This document shows positions 50,360-59,746 of a stretch of DNA of 64,000 nucleotides, one piece after another. The DNA is from Microcosmobacter mediterraneus (GTDB lineage: Bacteria > Bacteroidota > Bacteroidia > Flavobacteriales > Flavobacteriaceae): NCBI RefSeq assembly GCF_031846265.1, contig NZ_JAVRIA010000001.1, positions 248,001-312,000 on the forward strand, read 5' to 3'. The translations under genes were made by a program, and so were the position numbers. A model generated the notes under the pieces. It was given only the letters and a program-made list of their open reading frames with translations. It searched no databases and had not been told where the DNA came from. How positions within the stretch are numbered: the stretch's first letter is position 1; each line of letters starts with the position of its first letter.

Positions 50360-50752
50360 TTGTTTAGTATCGCTCCAAAACACTGTTTTTCTAAAATCTT
50401 TGGATTCTTTTTCGTTTAAAAGTTTTAAAGCGCCATGTGCTTTTATCAATTCCTGAAAACGCGCTTCTCTCTTCTCAAATTGAAATTTATTAGTATAAGT
50501 AGTTTGCAGTATAAGATTAAATTCCGCATTGGTATTGATCACTTTTAAAAGTTTATAACTTTTAATATAACCTTTTTCAAGTGCTTTTATACGCAGTTGT
50601 TTCCAGTTGTTCTCATAATAGTATAGGGCTTCTTCTGTATTGTCGTTGAGGATTTTCACATAATCAATCGAGGTTATTTCATTAGCTTCTTGCGCTGAAA
50701 TAATTCCGTAATTGCTAGAGAAAAGAATTAATGATAGGAGTATGAGTCTCAT
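50354..50752 (-). CDS. Small secreted protein of unknown function
   Basis: This 132-residue protein has a signal peptide (LILLSLILFSSNYGIISAQ) and a helical, charged mature part (YYENNWKQLRIKALEKG, NKFQFEKREARFQELIK). I recognise no family. Its 3' end overlaps the convergent isochorismate synthase gene by six bases. A DUF3828/NTF2-like fold is possible, but weakly supported. Confidence 0.75.
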   Translation of the reverse strand: MRLILLSLILFSSNYGIISAQEANEITSIDYVKILNDNTEEALYYYENNWKQLRIKALEKGYIKSYKLLKVINTNAEFNLILQTTYTNKFQFEKREARFQELIKAHGALKLLNEKESKDFRKTVFWSDTKQL

Positions 50753-50772
50753 ATAAAAATAGAATTTAGAAT

Positions 50773-50822
50773 AAAAAAACGCTTCAAAATTCTAGTTTCA
50801 CTGACAACTTTTGAAGCGTTTA
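50773..50822 (-). terminator. Long-loop terminator
   Basis: AAACGCTTCAAAA and TTTTGAAGCGTTT form a 13-bp stem with a 19-base loop. The minus strand has a run of T after the stem, placing it as the terminator of the gene ending at 50840. Confidence 0.75.
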
Positions 50823-50839
50823 TAGCTATGAATGTTCCC

Positions 50840-51202
50840 TTAGTCCATGCTATAGAAAAATTGTTCATTGGTGATTTTACCGTCTTTTACCTCAAATACG
50901 ACAACCTCTTCCATTTGTTGCCTGCCTCTGTCTTTAAACGTGCAATCAAAAGTCATTTTGGTTGTAAAATGATTTCCGGCTACAATTGGATTACTAATTT
51001 CGCCACCATGCCATTCTTCAACATTATCTAACCATTCCTTATTTTTATTCCAAACATTTTCTCTACCTGAAACTATTTCTCCTGGCATTCCAGGCATTTC
51101 TCTACTAGTTACATTCTCCGCATAAAGTGCGTTAATACAGTCTAAATTTTGTCCTTCACGGCACATTTCTGCCCATTTATTGGCTACGTCTTGTGTATTC
51201 AT
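50840..51202 (-). CDS. SnoaL-like NTF2-fold protein
   Basis: This 120-residue cytosolic protein has the SnoaL-like layout: VANKWAEMCREGQNLDCINA, LYAENVTSREMPGMPGEIVSG, KNKEWLDNVEEWHGGEIS, KMTFDCTFKDRGRQQMEEVV and VFEVKDGKITNEQFFYSMD. Members are small dimers with a hydrophobic pocket; the substrate is unknown. Followed by the 50773-50822 terminator. Confidence 0.88.
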   Translation of the reverse strand: MNTQDVANKWAEMCREGQNLDCINALYAENVTSREMPGMPGEIVSGRENVWNKNKEWLDNVEEWHGGEISNPIVAGNHFTTKMTFDCTFKDRGRQQMEEVVVFEVKDGKITNEQFFYSMD

Positions 51203-51285
51203 AATGTAATTTATTTTTAAGTTAGACTTAAAAGTAAAGAAATTATTAGCTTCTATATATTAAGAAAATGTTAGAATTTTATTAT

Positions 51286-51311
51286 GTCATTCCGCACTAT
51301 GATGCGGAACC
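51286..51311. repeat. REP-like palindrome
   Basis: GTCAT followed by TTCCGCACTATGATGCGGAA, a copy of the TCCGC...GCGGA repeat also seen at 48063-48090, intergenic. Confidence 0.75.
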
Positions 51312-51366
51312 TATTTTTAAGTCAATTCAATAGGTTTGTTTAATAATTGATAGAGATTTACCCTAA

Positions 51367-52668
51367 CTAATTTAAAGCAGCTTTATAAACTTTGAGACAG
51401 CGTTCTCTGGCAAATTTATGATCCACCATTTCTTCGGGATACGTTAACTCCTGAAAATCTGGAACCCATTTTTTAATATACTCTAAATCCTTGTCGAATT
51501 TTTTAATTTGAGTTGTTGGGTTGAAAATTCTAAAATAAGGCGCAGCATCTACACCACAACCTGCAACCCATTGCCAATTACCAACATTACTTGCCATATC
51601 ATAATCATGAAGTTTCTCAGCAAAATAAGCTTCTCCAAGACGCCAATCAATGAGTAAATGTTTACATAAAAAACTACCAACAAGCATACGCACACGATTG
51701 TGCATAAAACCAGTTTGATTGAGTTGACGCATACCAGCATCAACTAGTGGATAACCTGTTTCACCTTTGCACCAACGCTCAAAATCCTCAGGTGCATTTC
51801 GCCATTCAATTCTATCGTATTTGGGTTTAAATGCTTTATCCATAGTATGTGGAAAATGCCAAAGGATTTGTATAAAGAATTCGCGCCAAACGAGTTCTTT
51901 TAAAAACGTTTTATTGTCTTGTCTATTTGCTCGCAAAACCATAGCTCTGGTACTTACTGTGCCAAAACGTAAATGAGGACCAAGACGAGATGTATTATCC
52001 ATTGCTGGGTAATTTCTAGTATCCTCATAGTCCTTTATGAGATTAGAATTTACATCGTAAGACTTTACTTTAGTAGAAGAAGACCCAAAGCCTATGTCGT
52101 TTAAGGCCATGAGCTTATATTCGTGTTTGTGAAGATGATTTAAATGTTTTTCAGAAGGTAATTGTACAAGACCATCCTCTTTAAATTTTGCTAACCATTT
52201 TCTTGAGTATGGTGTATAAACTTTATAAGGATCACCATCATCTTTTACAACCTCTTTTTCTTCAAAAATCACATGATCTTTGAATGTTTTAAACTCAATC
52301 TGTTGTGCATGTAGATAGTCTGAAATTTCTTTGTCGCGTTGTAATGCGTAAGGTTCATAATCCTTGTTTGTAAACACTGTAACGATTTTAAACTGATCAG
52401 TAAGTAATTTATAAGCGTCTAAAGGTGAGTTATAAAAGCCTTTAATCCCAGAATTAAAGGCTGCAAGAGTAGTATTTAAATTCTTAATTGTATCATAAAT
52501 AAACTGAACTCTGGCGTCATCTTTAGGGAGTTTATCTAATATATTTTTATCAAAAATAAAGATTGGTAATACTGGTAATTCTGAATTTAATGCATAATAT
52601 AAGCCTATATTATCCTCTAATCTTAAATCTCGTCTAAACCAAAAAATATTTATTTTAGATTTACTCAT
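51367..52668 (-). CDS. phrB: Deoxyribodipyrimidine photolyase
   Basis: This 433-residue flavoprotein begins INIFWFRRDLRLEDNIGL, the N-terminal antenna domain with FTNKDYEPYALQRD. The C-terminal FAD domain has TSRLGPHLRFGTVSTR, ELVWREFFIQILWHFP, GYPLVDAGMRQLNQTG, HNRVRMLVGSFLCKHLLIDW and DYDMASNVGNWQWVAGCG. The WxW of the electron-transfer region and the N/D-rich active site are present. It repairs UV-induced pyrimidine dimers in light. Photolyase fits better than cryptochrome by motif. Confidence 0.93.
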   Translation of the reverse strand: MSKSKINIFWFRRDLRLEDNIGLYYALNSELPVLPIFIFDKNILDKLPKDDARVQFIYDTIKNLNTTLAAFNSGIKGFYNSPLDAYKLLTDQFKIVTVFTNKDYEPYALQRDKEISDYLHAQQIEFKTFKDHVIFEEKEVVKDDGDPYKVYTPYSRKWLAKFKEDGLVQLPSEKHLNHLHKHEYKLMALNDIGFGSSSTKVKSYDVNSNLIKDYEDTRNYPAMDNTSRLGPHLRFGTVSTRAMVLRANRQDNKTFLKELVWREFFIQILWHFPHTMDKAFKPKYDRIEWRNAPEDFERWCKGETGYPLVDAGMRQLNQTGFMHNRVRMLVGSFLCKHLLIDWRLGEAYFAEKLHDYDMASNVGNWQWVAGCGVDAAPYFRIFNPTTQIKKFDKDLEYIKKWVPDFQELTYPEEMVDHKFARERCLKVYKAALN

Positions 52669-52756
52669 TGTTTAGTATTAAATAGTTGTATTTTGAGTTA
52701 GTGTAAAGATAAGGAGAATAAGAGTTTTTCTTTTATTATGATCAAAGCAATATAGC

Positions 52757-52990
52757 ATGACAAATAATGATATTTTTAAAAAGTTAAGAGTTGCCCATCA
52801 ATTACGTGATGATCAAATTGTAGAAATTTTAGCACTAGTAGACTTTAGAATCAGTAAAAGCGAGCTAGGCGCTTTTTTTAGACGAGAAGATCATCCTAAA
52901 TATGTGGAGTGTGGTGATCAGATTTTAAGAAATTTTCTTAATGGATTAATCATTCATTTAAGAGGTCCAATGCCAAAAAATAAAAAATAA
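52757..52990 (+). CDS. DUF1456 family protein (half length)
   Basis: This 77-residue protein reads MTNNDIFKKLRVAHQLRDDQ, then VDFRISKSELGAFFRREDHP and KYVECGDQILRNFLNGLI, exactly one DUF1456 repeat. Proteobacterial members such as YehS are about 156 residues with two repeats. The single-repeat form presumably dimerises. Function is unknown. The end LRGPMPKNKK is basic. Confidence 0.88.
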   Translation: MTNNDIFKKLRVAHQLRDDQIVEILALVDFRISKSELGAFFRREDHPKYVECGDQILRNFLNGLIIHLRGPMPKNKK

Positions 52991-53080
52991 CACCTTCTTT
53001 TTATCAATTCTTCAAAATGCATATAGATTATTTTTTAAAAGACCAAGTTATAGTACCTTGCTAGCCTTTAAGAAAATATA

Positions 53081-53782
53081 ATGTTTGAAATATCTCCAAA
53101 ATCTAATAAATCTCCTTTTATTTCTAAATCTGAAATTGAAGCACTTAATCATAAGTATAAAAATCTAACTGCAAGAGAACGTATCTCAGAATTATACCAA
53201 GATTTTGAAGTTGGAGATGTTATGCTTACAAGCTCATTTGCAGCGACATCAGCATTTTTCTTAAAATTATTTTCTGAAGTTAATAAAGCACAAACTGTAT
53301 TTTTTATTGATACAGGTTATCATTTCTCTGAAACGCTTGATTATTTAGAACAGCTAAAAGCACATTATGGCTTAAATGTAAAATCTATTAAAGCGCTTAA
53401 GGCAGAGCATGAGTTTACTACAACCGATGAAACATGGCGTAAAAACCCTGATTTTTGCTGTAGCATTAACAAGGTAAAACCTTTAGATACAATTAAAACT
53501 AAGTATAAGGTTTGGGCTTCTGGACTAATGAAATGGCAAAGTGACCACAGAGCAACTTTAGATTTTTTTGAAATGCGAGGAGAGATCTTAAAATTTTATC
53601 CTTTACTTGATATCACTAAAGAAGAACGCGATGTGTATATTAAAGAGCATCAATTGCCTTTTCATCCTTTAGTGGCTAAAGGTTACCATTCTATAGGATG
53701 CAGGCATTGTACTATTCCTGGTGAGGATAGAAGTGGACGCTGGAATAATAATCCTAAAACTGAATGCGGATTACATTTGTAA
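53081..53782 (+). CDS. cysH: Phosphoadenylyl/adenylyl-sulfate reductase
   Basis: This 233-residue enzyme reduces activated sulfate to sulfite. DVMLTSSFAATSAF is the PP-loop region, FFIDTGYHFSETLDYLEQL follows, NPDFCCSINKVKPLD has the Cys-Cys pair, WASGLMKWQSDHR is the substrate-binding loop, and GCRHCTIPGEDRSGRW with TECGLHL carries CxxC and the catalytic Cys. CC plus CxxC indicates the 4Fe-4S APS reductase subtype. Other cys genes are not in the window. Confidence 0.93.
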   Translation: MFEISPKSNKSPFISKSEIEALNHKYKNLTARERISELYQDFEVGDVMLTSSFAATSAFFLKLFSEVNKAQTVFFIDTGYHFSETLDYLEQLKAHYGLNVKSIKALKAEHEFTTTDETWRKNPDFCCSINKVKPLDTIKTKYKVWASGLMKWQSDHRATLDFFEMRGEILKFYPLLDITKEERDVYIKEHQLPFHPLVAKGYHSIGCRHCTIPGEDRSGRWNNNPKTECGLHL

Positions 53783-53790
53783 ATTGAAAT

Positions 53791-54195
53791 TTATTCTACT
53801 TTAATATACTTTTCTACACAAGGTTCTATACATATATAGCTAAAAAACAATTCTGAGTTAATTATTTCATAACTACCTGTGAAAGGTTGTATTTGACAAC
53901 CTGAAATAGTATAAGTCGAATCTAACTCTGAATATGTACCATTTGAAGCGTCTCCAGTTTCCGAAAATAGTTGACATAAATCTGCATTAGAACTAAGAGA
54001 TCCATCAGCATTAAATTCTATGGTTTTGTCACTTACTATTGGTATAAAATTTACAACACCATTTCCTGGATCAGCATAATATTCAATAAGTTTCCAAGTC
54101 CCAACAATATCTGTTACTTGAGAATTGTTAGTGTCATCATTATTGCACGCTATAAAAAACACACAAAGCATACATAGTATAACTACATTTTTCAT
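53791..54195 (-). CDS. Lipocalin-like lipoprotein
   Basis: This 134-residue protein has a lipoprotein signal (VVILCMLCVFFIAC) and then IVGTWKLIEYYADPGNGV, the GTWKL opening of Bacteroidota lipocalin-like proteins. The remainder is beta strands with TIEFNADGSLSSN and SYICIEPCVEKYIKV, with several Cys that could form disulfides. Function unknown. It is convergent with cysH, with 9 bases between stops. Confidence 0.85.
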   Translation of the reverse strand: MKNVVILCMLCVFFIACNNDDTNNSQVTDIVGTWKLIEYYADPGNGVVNFIPIVSDKTIEFNADGSLSSNADLCQLFSETGDASNGTYSELDSTYTISGCQIQPFTGSYEIINSELFFSYICIEPCVEKYIKVE

Positions 54196-54250
54196 AATAA
54201 AGATTTCTTATTAGATGTCAATTTGTAAAAAAGGTTGCGTCTACAAACAT

Positions 54251-54280
54251 AAAAAGCTCTCAATATTTGAGAGCTTTTTT
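54251..54280 (-). terminator. Terminator after the gene at 54297
   Basis: AAAAAGCTCTCAA-TATT-TTGAGAGCTTTTTT hairpin, placed just after the minus-strand gene ending at 54297. Confidence 0.82.
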
Positions 54281-54296
54281 AAAAAATAACTAAATG

Positions 54297-54698
54297 CTAA
54301 TTAGCAAGCATCTTTAATGGAAGCTTAAATGTTTTGTTCTTGTCCTTAAAGTTAAAGGATAATTTTTTGTAATTCAATCTGTTCTTTACAAACGTTTCTA
54401 GATCTTTATTGTAACCTTCAACATCTAATACTACAATTTCATTGTCATTATTTACAATGATTTCAACTGTTGTATTAATATTATAATCTAATTTAAATGT
54501 TGGGTTCTTTAATAAGTTTCCAATTGTCTTTTCAATAGTTGGTTCTTCTTTCTTAACCTTTTCTTTTTTTGGTATTGTTGTAGCTGAAGCTACTGAACTG
54601 ATTCCGAAGGCAAAGATTAATGCCAAAACTTTAATTGTTTTACTCACGCCAAGTATATTGACATTTTTGAGCTTGTGATTTTTTTTTGAAAAATTCAT
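54297..54698 (-). CDS. Small secreted protein, unknown
   Basis: This 133-residue protein starts with a basic N terminus, a hydrophobic helix (IKVLALIFAFGISSVASA) and TTIPKKEKVKKEEPTIEK. A compact domain follows with FKLDYNINTTVEIIVNNDN, EIVVLDVEGYNKDLETFVKN and KTFKLPLKML. This last region resembles small TonB-C-like or DUF-type periplasmic domains, but no confident assignment is possible. Function unknown. Confidence 0.75.
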   Translation of the reverse strand: MNFSKKNHKLKNVNILGVSKTIKVLALIFAFGISSVASATTIPKKEKVKKEEPTIEKTIGNLLKNPTFKLDYNINTTVEIIVNNDNEIVVLDVEGYNKDLETFVKNRLNYKKLSFNFKDKNKTFKLPLKMLAN

Positions 54699-54818
54699 AA
54701 TTATTCGTTTTTAATGATTGTTACCTAATAGACGTCATTAAAAACAAGATGTTACTATGATTTTAATAACATAACACTAATTAACGTTGATTAATATTTG
54801 CTTAACGTTAGTAGAAAT

Positions 54819-54854
54819 AAAAAAAAGACGCTCTTAAAAGGAGCGTCTTTTTTT
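54819..54854 (-). terminator. Terminator after sucC
   Basis: AAAAAAGACGCTC-TTAAAAG-GAGCGTCTTTTTTT hairpin located 19 bases after the sucC stop on the minus strand. Confidence 0.88.
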
Positions 54855-54872
54855 ATATAAGGTAATAATTTT

Positions 54873-56063
54873 TTATCCTAGAACTGATTGTACTTTATCC
54901 GCAGCTTCTTGGAATTCTGTGGCACTTAATACGTCTAATCCAGAATTGTCTATGAGTTCTTTTGCTATATCTGCATTAGTTCCTTGTAGTCTTACAATAA
55001 TTGGAACATTGATAGTTCCCATATTTTTATAGGCATCAATCACACCTTGAGCTACACGATCACAACGAACAATACCACCAAAAATATTTATTAAAATCGC
55101 TTTTACAGCTGGATCTCTTAAAATTAGTTCAAAAGCAATTTCCACTCTAGCAGCATCAGCAGTACCACCAACATCTAAGAAGTTTGCAGGTTCTCCACCA
55201 GCTTGCTTAATTAAATCCATTGTTGCCATGGCTAATCCAGCTCCATTGACCATACAGCCAACATTTCCATCTAGATCAACATAATTTAATCCATGCTCTC
55301 CAGCCTCAACTTCTACAGGGTTTTCTTCACGTAAATCACGTAGTTCCGCTAAATCTTTGTGTCTAAATAAGGCATTGTCATCTAAAGATACTTTAGCATC
55401 TACTGCCATAATTTTATCATCACTAGTTTTTAATACTGGATTGATTTCAAATAAAGACGAATCTGATTTTACGTATGCAGTGTATAAAGCTGTAACAAAC
55501 TTAGTCATGTCTTTAAAAGCAGCTCCAGATAAGCCTAAATTAAAAGCCACTTTACGTGCTTGGAAGGGTAAAATACCTGTAGCAGGATCGATTTCCTCTG
55601 TGAAAATTAAATGTGGTGTTTCTTCTGCAACGGTTTCTATGTCCATTCCACCTTCTGTTGAATACATAATCATATTACGACCGTTAGAACGGTTTAATAA
55701 TACAGACATGTAATATTCTTCTGGTTCAGAATCTCCTGGATAGTAAACATCTTCAGCAACTAATACTTGGTGTACACGTTTTCCTTCAGCAGAGGTTTGA
55801 GGTGTAACCAAATCCATTCCTATAATTTGATCTGCAATTGTTTTTACATCATCTAAACTTTTTGCTAGCTTAACGCCTCCACCTTTACCACGTCCACCAG
55901 CATGAACTTGTGCTTTAATTACATGCCATCCTGTACCTGTATCTTCGGTTAGTTTTTTTGCTGCATTAACGGCTTCATCTGCAGTTTGAGCAACAATTCC
56001 GCGTTGGATTCTTACACCAAAACTGCTTAATAATTCTTTTCCTTGATATTCGTGTAAATTCAT
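54873..56063 (-). CDS. sucC: Succinyl-CoA synthetase beta subunit
   Basis: This 396-residue ADP-forming subunit has an N-terminal ATP-grasp fold: MNLHEYQGKELLSSFGV, IKAQVHAGGRGKGGGVKLAKS, YMSVLLNRSNGRNMIMYSTE, FEINPVLKTSDDKIMAVDAK, then the C-terminal half with DLDGNVGCMVNGAGLAMATM, FLDVGGTADAARVEIAFELI and INIFGGIVRCD. It converts succinyl-CoA to succinate with ATP formation in the citric cycle. sucD is not adjacent, which is usual for Flavobacteriia. Confidence 0.97.
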   Translation of the reverse strand: MNLHEYQGKELLSSFGVRIQRGIVAQTADEAVNAAKKLTEDTGTGWHVIKAQVHAGGRGKGGGVKLAKSLDDVKTIADQIIGMDLVTPQTSAEGKRVHQVLVAEDVYYPGDSEPEEYYMSVLLNRSNGRNMIMYSTEGGMDIETVAEETPHLIFTEEIDPATGILPFQARKVAFNLGLSGAAFKDMTKFVTALYTAYVKSDSSLFEINPVLKTSDDKIMAVDAKVSLDDNALFRHKDLAELRDLREENPVEVEAGEHGLNYVDLDGNVGCMVNGAGLAMATMDLIKQAGGEPANFLDVGGTADAARVEIAFELILRDPAVKAILINIFGGIVRCDRVAQGVIDAYKNMGTINVPIIVRLQGTNADIAKELIDNSGLDVLSATEFQEAADKVQSVLG

Positions 56064-56091
56064 ATATAGTCAGATGATTATTTTCGTTGCG

Positions 56092-56099
56092 CAAAAATA
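56092..56099 (-). promoter_or_regulatory. -7 promoter element for sucC
   Basis: Minus-strand TATTTTTG (TAnnTTTG), 29 bases upstream of the sucC start. Confidence 0.5.
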
Positions 56100-56154
56100 A
56101 GCATAGTTAAGCGTTTCTCAAATATTTTTATTCATAGAATTAGGCAATATAGTC

Positions 56155-57732
56155 TTACTCCATTTTTCTGTTTTGTAATGGAGAATTAATAATATAATTT
56201 TCATTACCAGAATTTGAGTTTATAGTAGATTTCTTTAAAGATTTATTCTTAAAGATTAGCTTTAAATTTTCATTTGGAGTATTACTGTCAAAAACTTCCT
56301 GAACGAAGTATTCTCTAAATTGATAACCTATACGCTTTACTGGAATGTAGATTTCTCTTCCTTCTTTATCATTAATATTTTTTATTGTGAATTCTATATT
56401 TTTCATACTATCTTTTTTGATGTTAATAAGATCCTCATCATAATCTTGTATATAGAGTCTGATGGTACGTTTATCTTCTACTACTAATGACTTTATTAAA
56501 ATTCGTCTATCATTATGTTTTATTTTAAACCGACTCTTTTTTAATGTTTTTTCATCGAAATCACTATTAAAAGTCACTTCAAAATATTTATAATATTTAT
56601 TGTTAAAAATGACTTTTTCTTCTTTAAAAACATCCAAATCAGCAATTGTAAACCGATTGTTAAAAGTGATATAGTTTAAGTACATGTTCTCATTTTGTGC
56701 TCTGTATTCAATTTTAATATTAAACAAAGGATTTCGTTTATCATAGTCGTATACATAGTAGTTAAAACTGTGAATAGCAAAATCTTTAAGCGATATATTT
56801 ATATCACCAACGACTCTGTGAGAGTAACTTGTAAGCTTGGATTTGTTTTTAAATCTAATTCTAATGATGGGTTCATTATCTATAAATTGTATCTCATCTT
56901 TTCTGAATTCATGATTTTGTAAAAATTCTTTGTTTAAACGATACACATAGGAGAAGCTTTGCTTATCATAGTTTCGTATCGGATTATGAACATTAAGAAT
57001 ACTTAATTCATTACCTCCAAATCCTTTTATATCTGCGTTATCTACAAATTTTGTACTGTCATTGTATTCTATAGAGTATAACTCTTTTGTTTCAAAATCT
57101 GAATTTTGTTTAAACGAATAAAGTGCAGCACTATTAGATTTCCCAAATACTTTATTGGTTAAAATTCCTGCGTCAAATTGCTCTACAATGCCCTCATTGA
57201 GGTTGTAATATTTTGAGTCTACTATTTGGTAATCTCTATAATAGCCAATGTAAGAATGAGACTTATTATTTAAGTTTGTTTTTATTGAATTTACTGCTCT
57301 GTATACAATACCATAAGCCAACATTTTTCTACTTTCTTTTATGTATTGCCTCGTTTCTTTTTTAGTATTAGAATTTATGATTACTGCATCTAAACTCTCA
57401 ATTTGAGGCTTCATTTTTACGATTGTAAGAGTGTTTAAAGTAATCTCACTCGTAATAACTTCTAACGATTCATATCCTATAGAAGTTATAAGTAAAACTG
57501 GTATATCATTTATTTGAGATGATGGGATTCTAAACTGACCATTATAGTCTGCAATTAAACCTCTATTAGTACCTTTAAACCTTACAGTAGCATAAGATAT
57601 CTGTTCTGAGGTTTCTGAATCCCTGATTTCAATTTGAAGCTCTGATTGTGAATAAACTAAACAGGAAAATAGTGAAGCAATAACAAAAAATAATCTAATT
57701 TTTAGTTCCACAGTTAAGAAATTTATCGTCAT
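56155..57732 (-). CDS. Carboxypeptidase-like regulatory domain outer-surface protein
   Basis: This 525-residue protein has a signal peptide (FFVIASLFSCLVYSQS). A CarboxypepD_reg-like beta sandwich follows (IEIRDSETSEQISYATVRFK, NRGLIADYNGQFRIP, LLITSIGYESLEVI), as at the start of many TonB-dependent receptors. The remaining 400 residues lack a TonB-receptor barrel; they consist of beta-rich sequence of the DUF5686-like kind (HRVVGDINISLKDFAIHSF). Substrate unknown. No nearby partner gene. Confidence 0.8.
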   Translation of the reverse strand: MTINFLTVELKIRLFFVIASLFSCLVYSQSELQIEIRDSETSEQISYATVRFKGTNRGLIADYNGQFRIPSSQINDIPVLLITSIGYESLEVITSEITLNTLTIVKMKPQIESLDAVIINSNTKKETRQYIKESRKMLAYGIVYRAVNSIKTNLNNKSHSYIGYYRDYQIVDSKYYNLNEGIVEQFDAGILTNKVFGKSNSAALYSFKQNSDFETKELYSIEYNDSTKFVDNADIKGFGGNELSILNVHNPIRNYDKQSFSYVYRLNKEFLQNHEFRKDEIQFIDNEPIIRIRFKNKSKLTSYSHRVVGDINISLKDFAIHSFNYYVYDYDKRNPLFNIKIEYRAQNENMYLNYITFNNRFTIADLDVFKEEKVIFNNKYYKYFEVTFNSDFDEKTLKKSRFKIKHNDRRILIKSLVVEDKRTIRLYIQDYDEDLINIKKDSMKNIEFTIKNINDKEGREIYIPVKRIGYQFREYFVQEVFDSNTPNENLKLIFKNKSLKKSTINSNSGNENYIINSPLQNRKME

Positions 57733-57832
57733 AAAAGATATGATTTTACTTACATGTTTTCACTACTGTTAACATTATATTATTAGTTAATTATTTAAGT
57801 AATTCTTAATATTTAAAATCTAGAATTCGTAT

Positions 57833-57840
57833 TACATTTG
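57833..57840 (+). promoter_or_regulatory. -7 promoter element for lysA
   Basis: TACATTTG (TAnnTTTG) lies 27 bases upstream of the lysA start. The preceding region is AT-rich without an obvious TTG -33. Confidence 0.5.
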
Positions 57841-57866
57841 TAGCTTAATTTATTTTTAATTTAAAA

Positions 57867-59075
57867 ATGGAAAACAAAACCTTATTACAAATTGCCGAGG
57901 ACTTTGGAAGTCCTGTTTATGTGTACAACGCTGAAACGATAACAAATCAGTATAAACGCTTAACATCTGCATTTAATAAGGTGAAACAGCTACGCATTAA
58001 TTATGCTGTTAAAGCGCTTTCTAATATTTCTATTTTAAAATTGCTAAGATCTTTAGGTTCTGGCTTGGATACAGTCTCAATTCAGGAGGTTAAATTAGGT
58101 TTAGCAGCAGGTTTTGAGCCTAGTCAAATAATATTTACACCAAATGGTGTGTCTTTAGAAGAAATTGAGGAGGCTTCGGATTTAGGAGTTCAGATTAATA
58201 TTGACAACCTGTCTATACTTGAGCAATTTGGAACAAAGTTTCCAAATATACCTGTATGTATTCGTATAAATCCGCATGTAATGGCTGGAGGAAATACTAA
58301 TATTTCTGTTGGCCATATAGATAGTAAGTTCGGAATTTCAATACATCAAATTCCACATATTTTAAGAATAGTCGACAATACTGCAATGACCATTAATGGC
58401 ATACATATGCATACAGGAAGTGATATTTTGGACATTGATGTGTTCTTATATGCAAGCGAGATTTTATTTGAAACAGCCAAGAATTTTAGTAACCTAGAAT
58501 TTATAGATTTTGGCTCAGGATTTAAAGTACCCTATAAAGAAGGTGATATTGAAACAAATATTGAAGAGTTAGGAGAAAAATTGACAAAACGTTTTAATGA
58601 GTTCTGTAAAGACTATGGTAAGCAATTAACACTTGCTTTTGAACCAGGAAAATTTTTAGTTAGCGAAGCAGGTTTCTTTTTAGCAAAAGTTAATGTAGTA
58701 AAACAGACCACATCAACAGTATTTGCACAAATAGATTCAGGATTTAATCATCTCATTAGACCAATGTTATATGGTTCTCAGCATAAAATAAGCAACATTT
58801 CTAATCCAAACGGAAGAGAACGATTTTACTCAGTGGTTGGTTATATCTGTGAAACAGATACGTTTGCAAACAATAGACGTATTAATGAAATTAGTGAAGA
58901 TGATATTTTAGCATTTGGTAATGCTGGTGCTTATTGCTTTACTATGGCAAGTAATTACAACTCACGTTTTAGACCTGCTGAAGTATTATGGCATAACAAT
59001 AAAGCTCATTTGATAAGACAACGAGAAACCTTTGATGATATTCTACGAAATCAGGTAGAGATCAATTTAAATTAG
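57867..59075 (+). CDS. lysA: Diaminopimelate decarboxylase
   Basis: This 402-residue PLP enzyme carries out the last step of lysine synthesis. The fold type III barrel has INYAVKALSNISILKLLRS, with the PLP Lys in YAVKA, SGLDTVSIQEVKLGL, FTPNGVSLEEIEEA, VCIRINPHVMAGGN, IDSKFGISI, GIHMHTGSDI, FIDFGSGFKVPY and AFEPGKFLVSEAG. C-terminal VGYICETDTFANNR provides the substrate Cys-Glu motif. Length is standard. Confidence 0.96.
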   Translation: MENKTLLQIAEDFGSPVYVYNAETITNQYKRLTSAFNKVKQLRINYAVKALSNISILKLLRSLGSGLDTVSIQEVKLGLAAGFEPSQIIFTPNGVSLEEIEEASDLGVQINIDNLSILEQFGTKFPNIPVCIRINPHVMAGGNTNISVGHIDSKFGISIHQIPHILRIVDNTAMTINGIHMHTGSDILDIDVFLYASEILFETAKNFSNLEFIDFGSGFKVPYKEGDIETNIEELGEKLTKRFNEFCKDYGKQLTLAFEPGKFLVSEAGFFLAKVNVVKQTTSTVFAQIDSGFNHLIRPMLYGSQHKISNISNPNGRERFYSVVGYICETDTFANNRRINEISEDDILAFGNAGAYCFTMASNYNSRFRPAEVLWHNNKAHLIRQRETFDDILRNQVEINLN

Positions 59076-59078
59076 AGT

Positions 59079-59106
59079 AAAGCGGAAGAGGAATCTTCCG
59101 CTTTTT
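59079..59106 (+). terminator. Terminator after lysA
   Basis: AAAGCGGAAG-AGGAAT-CTTCCGCTTTTT directly after the stop. Confidence 0.88.
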
Positions 59107-59134
59107 AATTATATTTAGGTAAAATCTTAGTAAT

Positions 59135-59647
59135 ATGTCACAACTAGAATGGAGCTCCTTTGAAAAGAAAATCTACCTTAAATATCCTTTAGAAAAATTA
59201 TATTGGCTTTGGTCAACTAAGGCAGGAATTACTTCATGGTTTTTAAGTGATGCTAAATTTTTTAATAGTTTAGGCGAGGAACGATCTACTGAAGAGTTCA
59301 TTAAAACTGGCGATACTTACTCATGGTTTTGGCACAATTGGGATGGCCAAGAAGATGGTAAAGTATTACAAGCTAATGGTAAGGATTTTTTACAGTTTGA
59401 GTTTGGAGGATCGTTGCTAGATATTCATTTTAAAGAGCAAAATGGTATTGTAATATTAAATCTCAAACAACATCAAATTCCTACAGATGAGGATAGTAAA
59501 TTAAAGATTCATTTTGGATGTAGTAATGGTTGGACATTTTGGCTTACTAATTTAAAAGCCTTTGTAGAACATGGTATTTTACTCAATGAAACAGAAATTG
59601 ATTTGAGAGGTCATGAGCTTTCTGGATATGTTTTCGTTAATATGTGA
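59135..59647 (+). CDS. SRPBCC/AHSA1-like protein
   Basis: This 170-residue cytosolic protein has the START-like fold of the AHSA1 type: FEKKIYLKYPLEKLYWLWST, KAGITSWFLSDAKFF, FWHNWDGQEDGKVLQANG, LQFEFGGSLLDIHFKEQNG and SNGWTFWLTNLKAFVEHG. The family binds hydrophobic ligands in a deep pocket. Function of this member is unknown. Confidence 0.88.
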   Translation: MSQLEWSSFEKKIYLKYPLEKLYWLWSTKAGITSWFLSDAKFFNSLGEERSTEEFIKTGDTYSWFWHNWDGQEDGKVLQANGKDFLQFEFGGSLLDIHFKEQNGIVILNLKQHQIPTDEDSKLKIHFGCSNGWTFWLTNLKAFVEHGILLNETEIDLRGHELSGYVFVNM

Positions 59648-59746
59648 TTTAAATTCACTATATTTAAGTGGTTCGTAGTCATAAGTTGAGCCCTCCTAAT
59701 TGAACTTCGCTATTTATTAATTGGATTAACCGAAAAACCAAACCAT

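Noticed and set aside
52757..52990. DUF1456 gene as a truncated pseudogene
   Set aside because: The single repeat is complete, with a clean start and stop; short forms occur in Bacteroidota.
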